Positions 28,961 through 38,205 of a stretch of DNA of 64,000 nucleotides are shown here, in pieces (the stretch's first letter is position 1; every line of letters starts with the position of its first letter). This stretch comes from Azospirillum sp. TSO35-2 (GTDB lineage Bacteria > Pseudomonadota > Alphaproteobacteria > Azospirillales > Azospirillaceae). Location of the stretch: NCBI RefSeq assembly GCF_003116095.1, contig NZ_LGRA01000021.1:1722977-1786976 (forward strand), given 5' to 3'. Position numbers and translations under genes: made by a program. Below the pieces are notes generated by a model. It did not search any database. It was not told the DNA's origin and was given only the letters and a program-made list of their open reading frames with translations.

Positions 28961-28990
28961 TTGAGAGCGTTGAATTGGCTGGGCTATAGG
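28961..28990 (+). promoter_or_regulatory. Candidate promoter of the amidase gene
   Basis: TTGAGA at 28961-28966 is followed after 17-18 bases by CTATAG/TATAGG (28984-28990). A start near 28997 would exclude the upstream GTG at 28990 and agrees with translation from 29068. Confidence 0.4.
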
Positions 28991-29067
28991 TGACCATCCG
29001 CCGCGGAGTCCCCGCCGGCGTTTTTGCCGCCTCCGTCCGCTGCCCCATCCGCTGCCGAGGAAAACCC

Positions 29068-30564
29068 ATGCCGCGGCCGCCCGGCCTGCCACCGTTCCGC
29101 TCCAGCCGTCCGTCCGCTGCGCCGCCGCGCCGTCGGGCCGCGCTGCTGCGCGCCCTGGCGATGGTGCTGCCGGTCCTGCTGGCGCTGGCCGCGATGACCG
29201 GGGTCGGCGGGCTGGCCATGGCGCAGACCACCGCGGCGCTGCCGGCACCGGCACCGCGGCCGGCGGTGGTCGACGCCCGGCTCGGGCTGCACCCGGACAT
29301 GACGCGCTTCGTGCTGGAGCTGAGCGACGCGGTGCCCTTCACCGTGTCGCTGGCCGCCAACCCCTACCGCATCGTCGTCGACCTGCCGGACCTGGTGTGG
29401 CCCGGCGGCTCGCTGCCGGTGGAGGGCAAGGGGGTGGTCGCGCGCTACCACCACGCGCCGGACGGCGGGCACGGGATGCGCCTGACCTTCGACACCGTTG
29501 GCCCGGCCAAGCTGCGCGGCGCCTATATGATCCCGGCGCGCGACGGCCACCAGCCGCGCCTCGTCCTCGACATGGAGCGGACGTCGCCGGCGGAGTTCCA
29601 GAAGATCGCCGCGGCCACGCCGCCGGCGACTTCCCGTTCCGGCCGGCAGGAGCGGACGATGGCCTCGGTCATCGCCTCGACGATGGTGCCGCCGGCCCGC
29701 GACGTGGCGGGCGAGACCGGCGGCTCCAGCGCCACGACCTCGAACGCCCTGGCCGCGCCGCCGCCCTTCGTGCCGCTGCCGCCGATCCCGCCCGCCCAGC
29801 TGATCCCCGCCGCGCTGCCCGCCGCCCCGCCGGAGCCGGAGCCGAACCGGCCGCCGACGGTGGCGGAGAAGCCGCTGATCGTGCTGGACCCCGGCCATGG
29901 CGGGCAGGATCCCGGCGCCATCGGCGTCGGCGGCCTCTATGAGAAGGACATCACGCTGGCCACCGCCAAGGAGGTCAAGCACCAGCTGGAGGCGACCGGC
30001 CGCTACCGCGTGCGGCTGACCCGCGACAGCGACGTCTTCATCCGGCTGCGCGACCGCGTCGCCATCGGGCGCGAGGCCGGGGCCGACCTGTTCCTGTCGC
30101 TGCACGCCGACAGCATCGGCAGCGGCGACGTGCGCGGCCTGTCGATCTACACCCTGTCCGACAAGGCGTCCGACCGCGAGGCCGAGATGCTGGCCGCCAA
30201 GGAGAACCGCTCCGACGCGCTGGCCGGGCTCGACCTGTCGGGTGAGAACCAGCTGGTCGCCAGCATCCTGATCGACCTCGCCCAGCGCGACACCATGAAC
30301 CATTCCAAGCGCTTCGCCACGCTGGCGCTGGCGCATCTCGGGCGCGACATCACGCTGATCCCGAGCAAACCGCACCGGCAGGCCGGCTTCGCCGTGCTGA
30401 CCGCGCCCGATGTGCCGTCGGCGCTGATCGAGATGGGTTATCTGTCCAGCCCGAAGGACGTCAGCCTGCTGGTGTCCTCCGCCCACCGGGAGAAGCTGGG
30501 CAAGGGGCTGGCGCGGACGATCGACGCCTATTTCCGCTGGCTGCACGGGTCGTCGCGCGACTGA
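29068..30564 (+). CDS. N-acetylmuramoyl-L-alanine amidase with AMIN domain (AmiC-like)
   Basis: This 498-residue periplasmic zinc amidase removes stem peptides from septal peptidoglycan. A long basic N-terminus leads to a signal peptide (LLRALAMVLPVLLALAAMTG), then an AMIN targeting domain (about 60-175), a Pro/Ala linker and the catalytic Amidase_3 domain from about 270. Zinc and catalytic motifs are visible: LDPGHGGQDPGA, YEKDITL, SLHADS and IEMGYLS. The ATG at 29068 has GAGGA nine bases upstream and is preferred over GTG 28990. It lies upstream of the PBP1A gene, a fitting cell-wall pair. Confidence 0.93.
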   Translation: MPRPPGLPPFRSSRPSAAPPRRRAALLRALAMVLPVLLALAAMTGVGGLAMAQTTAALPAPAPRPAVVDARLGLHPDMTRFVLELSDAVPFTVSLAANPYRIVVDLPDLVWPGGSLPVEGKGVVARYHHAPDGGHGMRLTFDTVGPAKLRGAYMIPARDGHQPRLVLDMERTSPAEFQKIAAATPPATSRSGRQERTMASVIASTMVPPARDVAGETGGSSATTSNALAAPPPFVPLPPIPPAQLIPAALPAAPPEPEPNRPPTVAEKPLIVLDPGHGGQDPGAIGVGGLYEKDITLATAKEVKHQLEATGRYRVRLTRDSDVFIRLRDRVAIGREAGADLFLSLHADSIGSGDVRGLSIYTLSDKASDREAEMLAAKENRSDALAGLDLSGENQLVASILIDLAQRDTMNHSKRFATLALAHLGRDITLIPSKPHRQAGFAVLTAPDVPSALIEMGYLSSPKDVSLLVSSAHREKLGKGLARTIDAYFRWLHGSSRD

Positions 30565-30793
30565 CGGACGCCCGCGGCCGGCGTGGTCGGCCGCGGGTGG
30601 GTACCCCGTCTGCGCGCGCTCCTTCTTGCCGGCGCCCTCTGCGTGTCACATTTTCCTGACATGTCTGGAACGGGGGCGGCACTTCGCACCATCGCGGTGT
30701 AGGATGCGCCGCTCTGTCCGGCGTGCCGCCGGTTCCGCGACGTCATGGTCGGGGACTGCGGCGCGCCACCTGTCGTTTCTTGCGGGATCGGTC

Positions 30794-33328
30794 ATGCGCC
30801 TTCTTCTGTCCCTGTTGATGGCCTTCGTGATGCTGGCGCTGGTCGGCGCCGGCGGGCTGGTCTACCTGTTCGAGCATTACGACCGCGATCTGCCCGACTA
30901 CACGAAGCTGGCGAACTACCAGCCGCCGGTGACCACGCGCATCTACGCCGGCGACGGCCGGCTGATGGCCGAATTCGCGTCCGAACGGCGCGTCTTCGTG
31001 CCGATCGACGCCATGCCGAAGCGGGTGATCAACGCGTTCATGGCGGCCGAGGACAAGAATTTCTACGACCACCAGGGCGTCGACCCGATCGGCATCGCCC
31101 GCGCCATCCTGGTCAACATCGAGAATTTCGGCCGCGACCGCCGTCCGGTCGGCGCCAGCACGATCACGCAGCAGGTCGCCAAGAACATGCTGCTGACCAA
31201 CGAGGTGTCCTTCGCCCGCAAGATCAAGGAGGCGATCCTGGCGGTCCGCATCGAGCGGGCCTTCAGCAAGGACCGCATCATGGAGCTGTACCTCAACGAG
31301 ATCTTCCTGGGGAACCGTTCCTACGGCGTGGCCGCCGCGGCGATGAACTACTTCAACAAGGCGCTGGACGAGCTGAGCGTGGAGGAGGTCGCCTTCCTGG
31401 CGGCCCTGCCCAAGGCGCCGTCCAACTACAACCCCGACCGTCAGCACGACGCCGCCGTCGCCCGCCGCAACTGGGTGATCGGCCGCATGGCCGAGGACGG
31501 CTACGTCACGCCGGACGAGGCGCGCGCCGCCCAGGCCCGCCCGCTCGCCACCCGCAAGCGCGACGAGCAGGAGACGGTGACGGCGGAGTATTTCTCCGAA
31601 GAGGTCCGGCGCGAGCTGGTGAAGCTCTACGGCGAGCAGGCGCTGTACGAGGGCGGGCTGTCGGTCCGCGCCTCGATGGACCCGCAGCTCCAGGTCGCGG
31701 CGACCAAGTCGCTGCGCGACGGGCTGATCGCCTACGACCGCCGCCACGGCTGGCGCGGCCCGGTCGGCCGCATGGAGAATTTCGACGGCTGGCCCAAGAA
31801 GCTGGCGGCCATCCCGCACCCGGCGGGGGCGGAGGGCTGGAAGCTGGCGGTGGTGCTGAAGGACGACCAGGCCGACGGGCTCGACATCGGGCTGACCGAC
31901 GGCACGCGCGGCCGCATCCCGATGTCGGAACTGCGCTGGGCGCGCGCCTGGAAGGAGAACGAGAATCTCGGCCCGGCGGTGCGCAAGCCGTCGGACGTCG
32001 CCAAGCTGGGCGACCTCCTGCTGGTCGAGCCGGTGAGCGGCCCGCCGAGCAAGGACGAGGACGAGAAGCCGGCGAAGAAGAACGACAAGTCCGCCGCCAA
32101 GGAACTGCCGCCGGGCAGCTACGGCCTGCGCCAGATCCCGGCGGTGCAGGGCGGTCTGGTCGCGCTCGACCCGCACACCGGCCGCGTGCTGGCGATGGTC
32201 GGCGGCTTCTCGCCGCAGATGAGCGTGTTCAACCGCGCCACCCAGGCGATGCGCCAGCCCGGCTCGTCGTTCAAGCCCTTCGTCTATCTGACGGCGCTGA
32301 ACCAGGGCTTCACCCCGTCGTCGCTGGTGATGGACGCGCCGTTCGAATACAACCCGGGCGGCGGCCAGCCGGTCTGGCGGCCGGAGAACTACAGCCACGA
32401 GTTCTACGGCCCGACCCCGCTGCGCGTCGGCATCGAGAAGTCGCGCAACGTCATGACCGTCCGCCTCGCCCAGCAGATCGGCATGGACAAGGTCAAGGCG
32501 CTGGTCGAGAAGTTCGGCATCATGGACAATCTGCAGCCCTACCTGCCGATGGCGCTGGGCGCCGGCGAGACGACGGTGCTGCGGATGGCCACCGCCTACG
32601 CCATGCTGGACAACGGCGGCAAGCGGGTGGTGCCGACCTTCATCGACCGGGTGCAGGACCGCAACGGCAAGACCGTCTTCCGCCACGACACCCGCACCTG
32701 CGACAACTGCACCAGCGTGGCGTGGAAGGACGGGATGACGGTGCCGGCGGTGCCCGACACCCGCGAGCAGGTCAACGACCCGCGCACCACCTACCAGATC
32801 GTCTCGATCCTGGAGGGCGTCGTCCAGCGCGGCACCGCCGCGGCGCTGAAGTCGCTCGGCAAGCCGCTGGCCGGCAAGACCGGCACCACCAACGACAGCC
32901 ACGACGCGTGGTTCATGGGCTTCTCGCCCGACCTCGTCGTCGGCACCTACATCGGCTTCGACCAGCCGCGCTCGCTGGGCGGGCATGAGACCGGCGGCTC
33001 CGCCGCGGTGCCGGTGTTCAAGGAGGTCATGCAGGTGGCGCTGAAGGACAAGCCGGCGACGCCGTTCCGCGTGCCGCCCGGCTTGCGTCTGGTCCGCGTC
33101 AACCCGGCGAACGGCCAGCTGGCCCAGCCCGGCGACAGCCGGGCGATCTGGGAAGCCTTCCTGCCGGGCACCGAACCAAACCCGGACCAGCCGCAGGTCG
33201 TGCTGGACGGCTCGTCGCAGAGCAGCGGGACGCTGGGTGACCCGAACGCCGCCCTGGGCTTTGGCGGCCCGGCCGAGGCGAACGCACCGCCCGCGGCGGC
33301 GACGCTGGGGACCGGCGGGCTGTATTGA
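30794..33328 (+). CDS. mrcA: Penicillin-binding protein 1A (bifunctional)
   Basis: An 844-residue inner-membrane class A PBP that polymerises glycan and cross-links peptides. After an N-terminal anchor (LLLSLLMAFVMLALVGAGGLV), the glycosyltransferase domain shows AAEDKNFYDHQGVD and GASTITQQVAKNMLL. An OB-like insertion with a Lys/Asp-rich loop follows. The transpeptidase has Ser491-x-x-Lys494 (GSSFKP), SRN in EKSRNVM, and KTG beginning at Lys695. A Cys pair (TCDNC) lies in the insert before KTG. The ATG 30794 start puts the anchor at the N-terminus; the upstream frame to 30626 adds an unlikely leader. Confidence 0.95.
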   Translation: MRLLLSLLMAFVMLALVGAGGLVYLFEHYDRDLPDYTKLANYQPPVTTRIYAGDGRLMAEFASERRVFVPIDAMPKRVINAFMAAEDKNFYDHQGVDPIGIARAILVNIENFGRDRRPVGASTITQQVAKNMLLTNEVSFARKIKEAILAVRIERAFSKDRIMELYLNEIFLGNRSYGVAAAAMNYFNKALDELSVEEVAFLAALPKAPSNYNPDRQHDAAVARRNWVIGRMAEDGYVTPDEARAAQARPLATRKRDEQETVTAEYFSEEVRRELVKLYGEQALYEGGLSVRASMDPQLQVAATKSLRDGLIAYDRRHGWRGPVGRMENFDGWPKKLAAIPHPAGAEGWKLAVVLKDDQADGLDIGLTDGTRGRIPMSELRWARAWKENENLGPAVRKPSDVAKLGDLLLVEPVSGPPSKDEDEKPAKKNDKSAAKELPPGSYGLRQIPAVQGGLVALDPHTGRVLAMVGGFSPQMSVFNRATQAMRQPGSSFKPFVYLTALNQGFTPSSLVMDAPFEYNPGGGQPVWRPENYSHEFYGPTPLRVGIEKSRNVMTVRLAQQIGMDKVKALVEKFGIMDNLQPYLPMALGAGETTVLRMATAYAMLDNGGKRVVPTFIDRVQDRNGKTVFRHDTRTCDNCTSVAWKDGMTVPAVPDTREQVNDPRTTYQIVSILEGVVQRGTAAALKSLGKPLAGKTGTTNDSHDAWFMGFSPDLVVGTYIGFDQPRSLGGHETGGSAAVPVFKEVMQVALKDKPATPFRVPPGLRLVRVNPANGQLAQPGDSRAIWEAFLPGTEPNPDQPQVVLDGSSQSSGTLGDPNAALGFGGPAEANAPPAAATLGTGGLY

Positions 33329-33345
33329 GCCCTTGGTGCGGGTGC

Positions 33346-33445
33346 ACCCTCCCTCCCTCCCCCGCTTTCAGCGAGAGAGGGTGAGTCGGCAAGGCGGCGG
33401 CCGTTCCCTCTCCCGCTGAAAGTGGGGGAGGGTTAGGGAGGGGGC
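33346..33445. repeat. Second copy of the C-rich inverted-repeat element
   Basis: Arms at 33346-33373 and 33414-33445 are inverted copies containing CCCTCCCCCGCTTTCAGCG-type sequence, with a GGGTTAGGGAGGGGGC end identical to the family at 24667-24811. It fills the gap between convergent mrcA and the SGNH gene and may double as a terminator. Confidence 0.75.
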
Positions 33446-33461
33446 CGTGGCGCCACCCCGC

Positions 33462-34409
33462 TCAGTGCGTCGTCTCTCCCGCCGCCGACAGCGAGGCGAT
33501 GGCGTCCACCGGGCAGGTGCCGAGCGGGCGCAGGTCCGGTTCCAGCGCGGCGAACATCGCGCGGACGCCGGCGTCGTTGACGTGCAGCGCGTCCATGAAC
33601 AGCTCCTCGCGGTCCACGGCGCGGCGGGCGTCGATCACGGTGACGCCGGCGGGCAGGCGGGTCTTCAGCTCGGCGAAGAAGGCGTCGAAGTTGGTCAGCT
33701 TGCCGATGTAGGTCGGGAAGTAGGGGGTGATGACCACCGCCACGCGGGTGCCGTGGGCCTGGGCGCTGCGGATGATGCGGTCCAGCGCCTCCCAGTTGGG
33801 TGCCGCGGCGGTCATCAGCTCCGCCGGCGCGGCGGCGAGCTGGGCCTTCAGCGGTTCCGGGATGACGCCGTCCAGCGTGCGCTCGCCGGCCGGCTTCAGC
33901 AGCCCGGCCGCCAGCCGCATGGTCTGGTTGTTGTTGAAGGTCATCAGGTGGAAGGCGTGGTTGGCCATCCACAGCGACCGGTCGGTGTCGCGGACGAAGG
34001 CGTCGATGCGCGGCGAGTAGTAGGCCAGCATCGGCAGGTCGGCGAGGTCGCGCGGGTTGTCGACCACGCCGGTCGGCTCCAGGATCAGCAGGCGCGGGGC
34101 GCCGTGACGCTCGACGTAATCCTCCCACAGCAGCGACGACAGCACGGTCGGGGCGCCGCCCATGCCGAGGTTCAGCGCCTCGCCGCAGGTCGCCGCCTTC
34201 ACGGCGGACACCGGGAAGTGGTTGTCCGCCCGCGAGTTGCCGAGCACCACCACATCCGCGGGCTGCCCGCCCGCTGCCGGCGGACGGTAGATCGCCATGA
34301 AGCGGTCGCTGGAGCGCAGCAGCAGGTCGCCCAGGCCCGAGGCCAGGACCCGGTCCATCGCCGTGACGGTGGCGACGATCAGCGCGATGCAAGCCAGAAG
34401 GCGGATCAT
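33462..34409 (-). CDS. SGNH-hydrolase-like protein partnered with an MBOAT acyltransferase
   Basis: A 315-residue protein with an N-terminal membrane anchor or signal segment (LLACIALIVATVTAM) and an SGNH/GDSL fold in the periplasm: block I is VVLGNSRADNHF with the candidate nucleophilic Ser, and the C-terminal DALHVNDAG carries the Asp and His of the catalytic triad. Such proteins (AlgX/AlgJ, PatB, DltD-like) finish transfer of an acyl group brought across the membrane by an MBOAT partner. That partner lies 24 bases upstream on the same strand. The acceptor glycan is unknown. Confidence 0.8.
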   Translation of the reverse strand: MIRLLACIALIVATVTAMDRVLASGLGDLLLRSSDRFMAIYRPPAAGGQPADVVVLGNSRADNHFPVSAVKAATCGEALNLGMGGAPTVLSSLLWEDYVERHGAPRLLILEPTGVVDNPRDLADLPMLAYYSPRIDAFVRDTDRSLWMANHAFHLMTFNNNQTMRLAAGLLKPAGERTLDGVIPEPLKAQLAAAPAELMTAAAPNWEALDRIIRSAQAHGTRVAVVITPYFPTYIGKLTNFDAFFAELKTRLPAGVTVIDARRAVDREELFMDALHVNDAGVRAMFAALEPDLRPLGTCPVDAIASLSAAGETTH

Positions 34410-34433
34410 GGGGAAGTCTCCGTCAACAGGACG

Positions 34434-35882
34434 TCAGAACTGGAAGTAGATGAAGGCGTGGTTGGCGAAGCTGCCGAACAGCAGCATCACCAGGATCAGG
34501 GCGGAGCAGGCCAGCGACCGCGCCACCACGTTGACCCCGGCGTAGCGGCGGCCGGCGCCGCGTTCGATCAGGGCGTCGACCGTCAGCACGATCAGGCCGG
34601 TGATGGCGACGCGAACGAGCGAACTGGCCTGCTGGTTGCCATGCGACAGGCCGAGATCGCCGTGGGCGATGCCCTGCCCGATGATCGACAGGATGGTCCA
34701 CACCGTGTGGAGGTTGTCGGCGCGGAAGGGCAGCCAGGCGAGCGTGACGACGGCGAAGACCAGCCCGACCATCACCAGCCGCCCGGCCGCCAGCGCCATG
34801 CCGGTCGGCCGCAGCGGGCTGTGGCGGGCGAGCCAGCGCACCCCGTCCTCCGCCAGCATCAGGGCGCCGTGCAGCGCGCCCCACAGCAGGAAGGTCCAGT
34901 TGGCGCCGTGCCACAGGCCGGAGACCAGCATGGTGATGACGACGTTGCGGATGCGCAGCCAGCGCGTCCGGCTGCCGCCCATCGGCACATAGAGATAGTC
35001 GCGGAACCAGGTGGACAGCGAGATGTGCCAGCGCCGCCAGAAGTCGCGCATGCCGGTGGCGAAATAGGGGCGGGCGAAGTTGTCGCACATGTGGTAGCCG
35101 AAGATCTGCGCCAGCCCGATGGCGATCAACGAATAGCCGGCAAAGTCGCCGTAGATCTGCAGCGAGAAGCAGACCAGCCCGATGACGTGCTGCACGGCGT
35201 TGAAGAACTCCGGCTGGTGGAAGCGGGCGTCGACCACCACGGCGGCGTTGTCGGCCAGCCCGATCTTCAGGAAATAGCCCCAGATCACCTTCTCCAGCCC
35301 GGCGAACCGCTCGTGGAACGGGACGTCGCGCGGCCGCTGCTGGATTTGCGGCAGCAGGTCGCGCGCCCGCACGATCGGGCCGGCCACCAGCTGGGGGAAG
35401 AAGGCGACGAAGGAGGCGTAGCGGACCAGCGACCGTTCCGGCGCCTTCAGCTCGCCGGTGTAGAGGTCGATGCCGTAGCTGAGATTCTGGAAGGTGTAGA
35501 AGGAGATGCCGACCGGCAGCAGGATGTCGAGCGTCCGTCGTCCGACCTCTACCCCCAGCGTGGCCAGCGCGACCTCGGCGCTGTCGGCGAAGAAATTGTA
35601 GTATTTGAAGAAGAACAGCATGCCCAGGTTGGCGCCCAGGCTGATGAACAGGAACAGCTTCTTGGTCCGGCGGTCGGACGCGTCGGCGATCTTCAGACCG
35701 CAGTAGAAATCAATGAAGGTGCTGAGCGCCAGCAGCCCGCAGAACCGGTAGTCCCAATAACCGTAGAAGATGTAGCTGGCGACCAGCAGGAACGGCGTGA
35801 AGGCGCGCGTGCGGGCAAGCGCCAGGAAACCGGCGCTGAACAGGGTGATGAACAGCAGGAAGCTCAGGCTGGTGAAGCTCAT
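34434..35882 (-). CDS. MBOAT-family O-acyltransferase (AlgI/PatA-like)
   Basis: A 482-residue polytopic inner-membrane protein that passes acyl (usually acetyl) groups from cytoplasmic donors toward extracytoplasmic polysaccharides. The AlgI-like signatures LLPVGISFYTFQNLSYGID, FFPQLVAGPIVRA and FWRRWHISLSTWFRDYLYVP are present, and the invariant MBOAT His is His325 in SGLWHGANWTF. The long frame extends to 36401 but ATG 35882 (MSFTSLSFLLFITLF) is the natural start. It is transcribed with the SGNH gene, probably to O-acetylate an exopolysaccharide or peptidoglycan. Confidence 0.92.
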   Translation of the reverse strand: MSFTSLSFLLFITLFSAGFLALARTRAFTPFLLVASYIFYGYWDYRFCGLLALSTFIDFYCGLKIADASDRRTKKLFLFISLGANLGMLFFFKYYNFFADSAEVALATLGVEVGRRTLDILLPVGISFYTFQNLSYGIDLYTGELKAPERSLVRYASFVAFFPQLVAGPIVRARDLLPQIQQRPRDVPFHERFAGLEKVIWGYFLKIGLADNAAVVVDARFHQPEFFNAVQHVIGLVCFSLQIYGDFAGYSLIAIGLAQIFGYHMCDNFARPYFATGMRDFWRRWHISLSTWFRDYLYVPMGGSRTRWLRIRNVVITMLVSGLWHGANWTFLLWGALHGALMLAEDGVRWLARHSPLRPTGMALAAGRLVMVGLVFAVVTLAWLPFRADNLHTVWTILSIIGQGIAHGDLGLSHGNQQASSLVRVAITGLIVLTVDALIERGAGRRYAGVNVVARSLACSALILVMLLFGSFANHAFIYFQF

Positions 35883-36212
35883 CGGGCACCCGGAAGGCTC
35901 GGTTGGAACGGTCGGTGCGCAGGTACGGCCAAGCGTTGGCGCGACCATAACCCCGAATTCGGCGATTTCCCGTTGCCGCGGTAGGGTTGTGGCGCTGGAT
36001 TTGGGGCGTACTCTGAAAAGAAGCGGGCGGATGATTCGAACCGGATAGGACCGCCACGCCGGGGTTGCGGCGGCCCCGAAGGGGGCAAGGCCGGTCCGTT
36101 TGCGCCCACCTCCGCGCCGTTCATGACCAATAAGAGGGTGCAAGCGGGGGACCGAGCGGCTACATATGCAGCCGACGAACCTTTCAACTCTGGCTGACGA
36201 GGAGGCACCGCC
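35883..36212. other. Divergent intergenic region between the MBOAT gene and prfB
   Basis: About 330 bases with promoters expected in both directions. The prfB-proximal end holds a strong GAGGAGGC ribosome binding site (36198-36205). No gene or RNA fold stands out. Confidence 0.5.
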
Positions 36213-37344
36213 ATGCGGGCCGAGATCGAAGCGGCCGCCGGCGAGATCAGAGAATCGCTGGCGCTGCTGAGGAGGCATCTTTGACTGGGACAACGCACTG
36301 CGACGTCTCGACGAACTGAACAACCTCGCCGAGGATCCCAAGCTGTGGGACGATCCGACGCGCGCCCAGACCATCATGCGCGAGCGCACGCAGCTCGACA
36401 CCGCGGTGGCCGGCTATCGCGCGCTGGAGCGTGACCTGTCCGACAGCCTGGAGCTGATCGAGATGGGCGAGGCGGAGGGGGACGCGACCGTCGTCGCCGA
36501 CGCCGAGGCCCAGCTCGACGGCCTGCGCAAGCGGGCCAACCAGCTCCAGCTGGAAAGCCTGCTGTCGGGCGAGGCCGACGCCAACGACTGCTTCGTCGAG
36601 GTGAACGCCGGTGCCGGCGGCACGGAGGCCCAGGACTGGGCGCTGATGCTGATGCGCATGTACACCCGCTGGGCGGAGCAGCACGGCTACAAGGCCGAAT
36701 GGCTGGACGAGACGCCGGGCGAAGAGGCCGGCATCAAGTCGGCCACCGTGCAGATCAAGGGCCACAACGCCTATGGCTGGCTGAAGACCGAGGCCGGCGT
36801 GCACCGTCTGGTGCGCATCAGCCCGTTCGACAGCCAGGCGCGGCGCCAGACCAGCTTCGCCGCCGTCTCGGTGTCGCCGGTGATCGACGACAAGATCGAC
36901 ATCGAGATCAACGAGAAGGACTGCCGCATCGACACCTACCGGGCGTCGGGCGCCGGTGGGCAGCACATCAACAAGACCGACTCGGCGGTGCGCATCACGC
37001 ACATCCCGACGAACATCGTGGTGAGCTGCCAGCAGGAGCGTTCGCAGCACAAGAACCGCGCCAAGGCGTGGGACATGCTGCGCGCCCGCCTGTACGAGCG
37101 GGAGCTGAAGATCCGCGAGGACGCCGCCGCCGCGCTGGAGGCGACCAAGACCGACATCGGCTGGGGCCACCAGATCCGCTCCTACGTCCTGCACCCCTAC
37201 CAGATGGTGAAGGACCTGCGGACCGACGTGGAGACCTCGCAGAGCCAGGCGGTGCTGGACGGTGCGCTCGACCCCTTCCTGGAGGCGGCGCTGGCGTCGC
37301 GCATCAAGGGGCAGAGCGACGACGCCCACGCTGCGGGCGGCTGA
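36213..37344 (+). CDS. prfB: Peptide chain release factor 2, with programmed +1 frameshift
   Basis: RF2 recognises UGA and UAA. Translation starts at ATG 36213 (SD GAGGAGGC) and meets an in-frame TGA at codon 24 (36282-36284). The sequence GAGGAGGCATCTTTGAC reproduces the classical autoregulatory site: an internal SD-like GAGGAGG, then CTT TGA C. Slipping +1 over 36282 continues in the long frame to 37344, giving about 376 residues. Stop-codon recognition SPF (RISPFDSQ) and the catalytic GGQ at about 248-250 (GAGGQHINKT) are present. Low RF2 favours the frameshift and so its own synthesis. This is not a sequencing error. Confidence 0.95.
36268..36285 (+). promoter_or_regulatory. prfB: RF2 programmed frameshift site
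   Basis: SD-like GAGGAGG (36268-36274) lies four bases before the slippery CTT at 36279-36281, followed by TGA C. Elements and spacing match the known bacterial RF2 recoding signal closely. Confidence 0.92.
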
Positions 37345-37363
37345 TCGGCGGGACGATGGGGAA

Positions 37364-37389
37364 GGGCGGTCGCTTGCGGCCGCCCTTTT
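37364..37389 (+). terminator. prfB: Rho-independent terminator of prfB
   Basis: GGGCGGTCGC and GCGGCCGCCC arms (one G-T pair) are followed by TTTT, 20 bases after the prfB stop. Confidence 0.8.
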
Positions 37390-37474
37390 CGATTCGTGGC
37401 AATGCTGGTGGAATGACAGCGCGACCGCCGCTGTTTACCGGAGCGCGGTCCCAACCAACCGGAGCGTTTCAGCC

Positions 37475-37789
37475 ATGACCCGTTTCCTTCTTCCGGCCCT
37501 GTGCGCCGCCACCCTGATGGCCGCTGCGCCGGCCTTCGCCGCCTGCGACTCGGACAATCTGCCGGACAGCATGCGTCAGGCCTTCGTCAGCGGCACCCAG
37601 GAGGCGCTGAACGAGCATGGCTTCAAGGCCGGCTCGGTCGACGGCCGGATGGGCGCGCGCACCCGCTCGGCGATCCGCGCCTACCAGCGCGCGGCCAAGC
37701 TGCCGGTCGACGGCTGCGTCAGCCAGCAGTTGCTCGACCACCTGAACTTCACCCAGCCGAAAATCTACGCGCCGGGCCGTCGGGGCTGA
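37475..37789 (+). CDS. Secreted small peptidoglycan-binding-domain protein
   Basis: A 104-residue protein with a clear signal peptide (LLPALCAATLMAAAPAFA, cleavage after AFA). It is followed by a single PG_binding_1-like domain: EALNEHGFKAGSVDGRMGAR then TRSAIRAYQRAAKLPVDG is the typical helix-loop-helix. Two Cys residues in the mature part may form a disulphide. It probably binds the cell wall in the periplasm. ATG 37475 was chosen because it begins the signal peptide. It is transcribed alone after the prfB terminator. Confidence 0.85.
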   Translation: MTRFLLPALCAATLMAAAPAFAACDSDNLPDSMRQAFVSGTQEALNEHGFKAGSVDGRMGARTRSAIRAYQRAAKLPVDGCVSQQLLDHLNFTQPKIYAPGRRG

Positions 37790-37891
37790 CGCCATATGCG
37801 CGGTCCGAAACGATCGGACCGCTGCGTTCATCCGCCACGCAGGCGTCGCGCCTTCCGGCGCCCGCCGTCGCGGGCGATACCGGTTCCGGTA

Positions 37892-38128
37892 TCACGCCAG
37901 CATGTCGATCAGGTGCCGGCTGTTGTCCTGGCTCGCCTGAAGCACCGTGGCGTTCGCGGCGAAATCGACCTGCGCCGACGACAGGTCCAGCACCACGGCC
38001 GGGTCGAGGTTGCCCGAGGCGATCTGCGCCGAGGCGTCGGCGACCCGCGCCTGCGCGTCCTGCATCCCGCCAAGCGCGCTCGCCTGCGGCTGGGCCAGCG
38101 GGGTGGCGGCGACCGATCCGATGTCCAT
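37892..38128 (-). CDS. Small protein of unknown function
   Basis: A 78-residue protein starting MDIGSVAATPLAQPQ, predicted helical after residue 20. Its C-terminal half (DLSSAQVDFAANATVLQASQ) is loosely reminiscent of the C-terminal helix of flagellar rod proteins or YjfB-like motility proteins, which also begin MDI. This similarity is weak and unproven. The ribosome binding site is poor. It lies between two unrelated genes with about 100 bases on each side. Confidence 0.5.
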   Translation of the reverse strand: MDIGSVAATPLAQPQASALGGMQDAQARVADASAQIASGNLDPAVVLDLSSAQVDFAANATVLQASQDNSRHLIDMLA

Positions 38129-38205
38129 GGCGTGATATCCGGCTGGTGAGGCGGTCAGGATAGCGGCGGTGGGTGAAGGGTTGGTGAATACGGCCGCCCG
38201 CCGCC

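Larger units (their letters stand above)
28390..29067. other. Divergent intergenic region with the rne leader
   Basis: About 680 bases between rne (minus) and the amidase gene (plus). The rne-proximal 385 bases are probably its 5' untranslated leader, since a good promoter lies at 28781-28809. Several open frames cross the region but none has a ribosome binding site or codon pattern that convinces. Confidence 0.6.

Noticed and set aside
34434..36401. MBOAT gene extended upstream to 36401
   Set aside because: The extension lies in the divergent promoter region, runs into prfB sequence and would displace the natural hydrophobic N-terminus at 35882.
36376..37344. prfB starting at ATG 36376
   Set aside because: It would drop the N-terminal helices of RF2; the programmed frameshift from ATG 36213 explains the interrupted frame.
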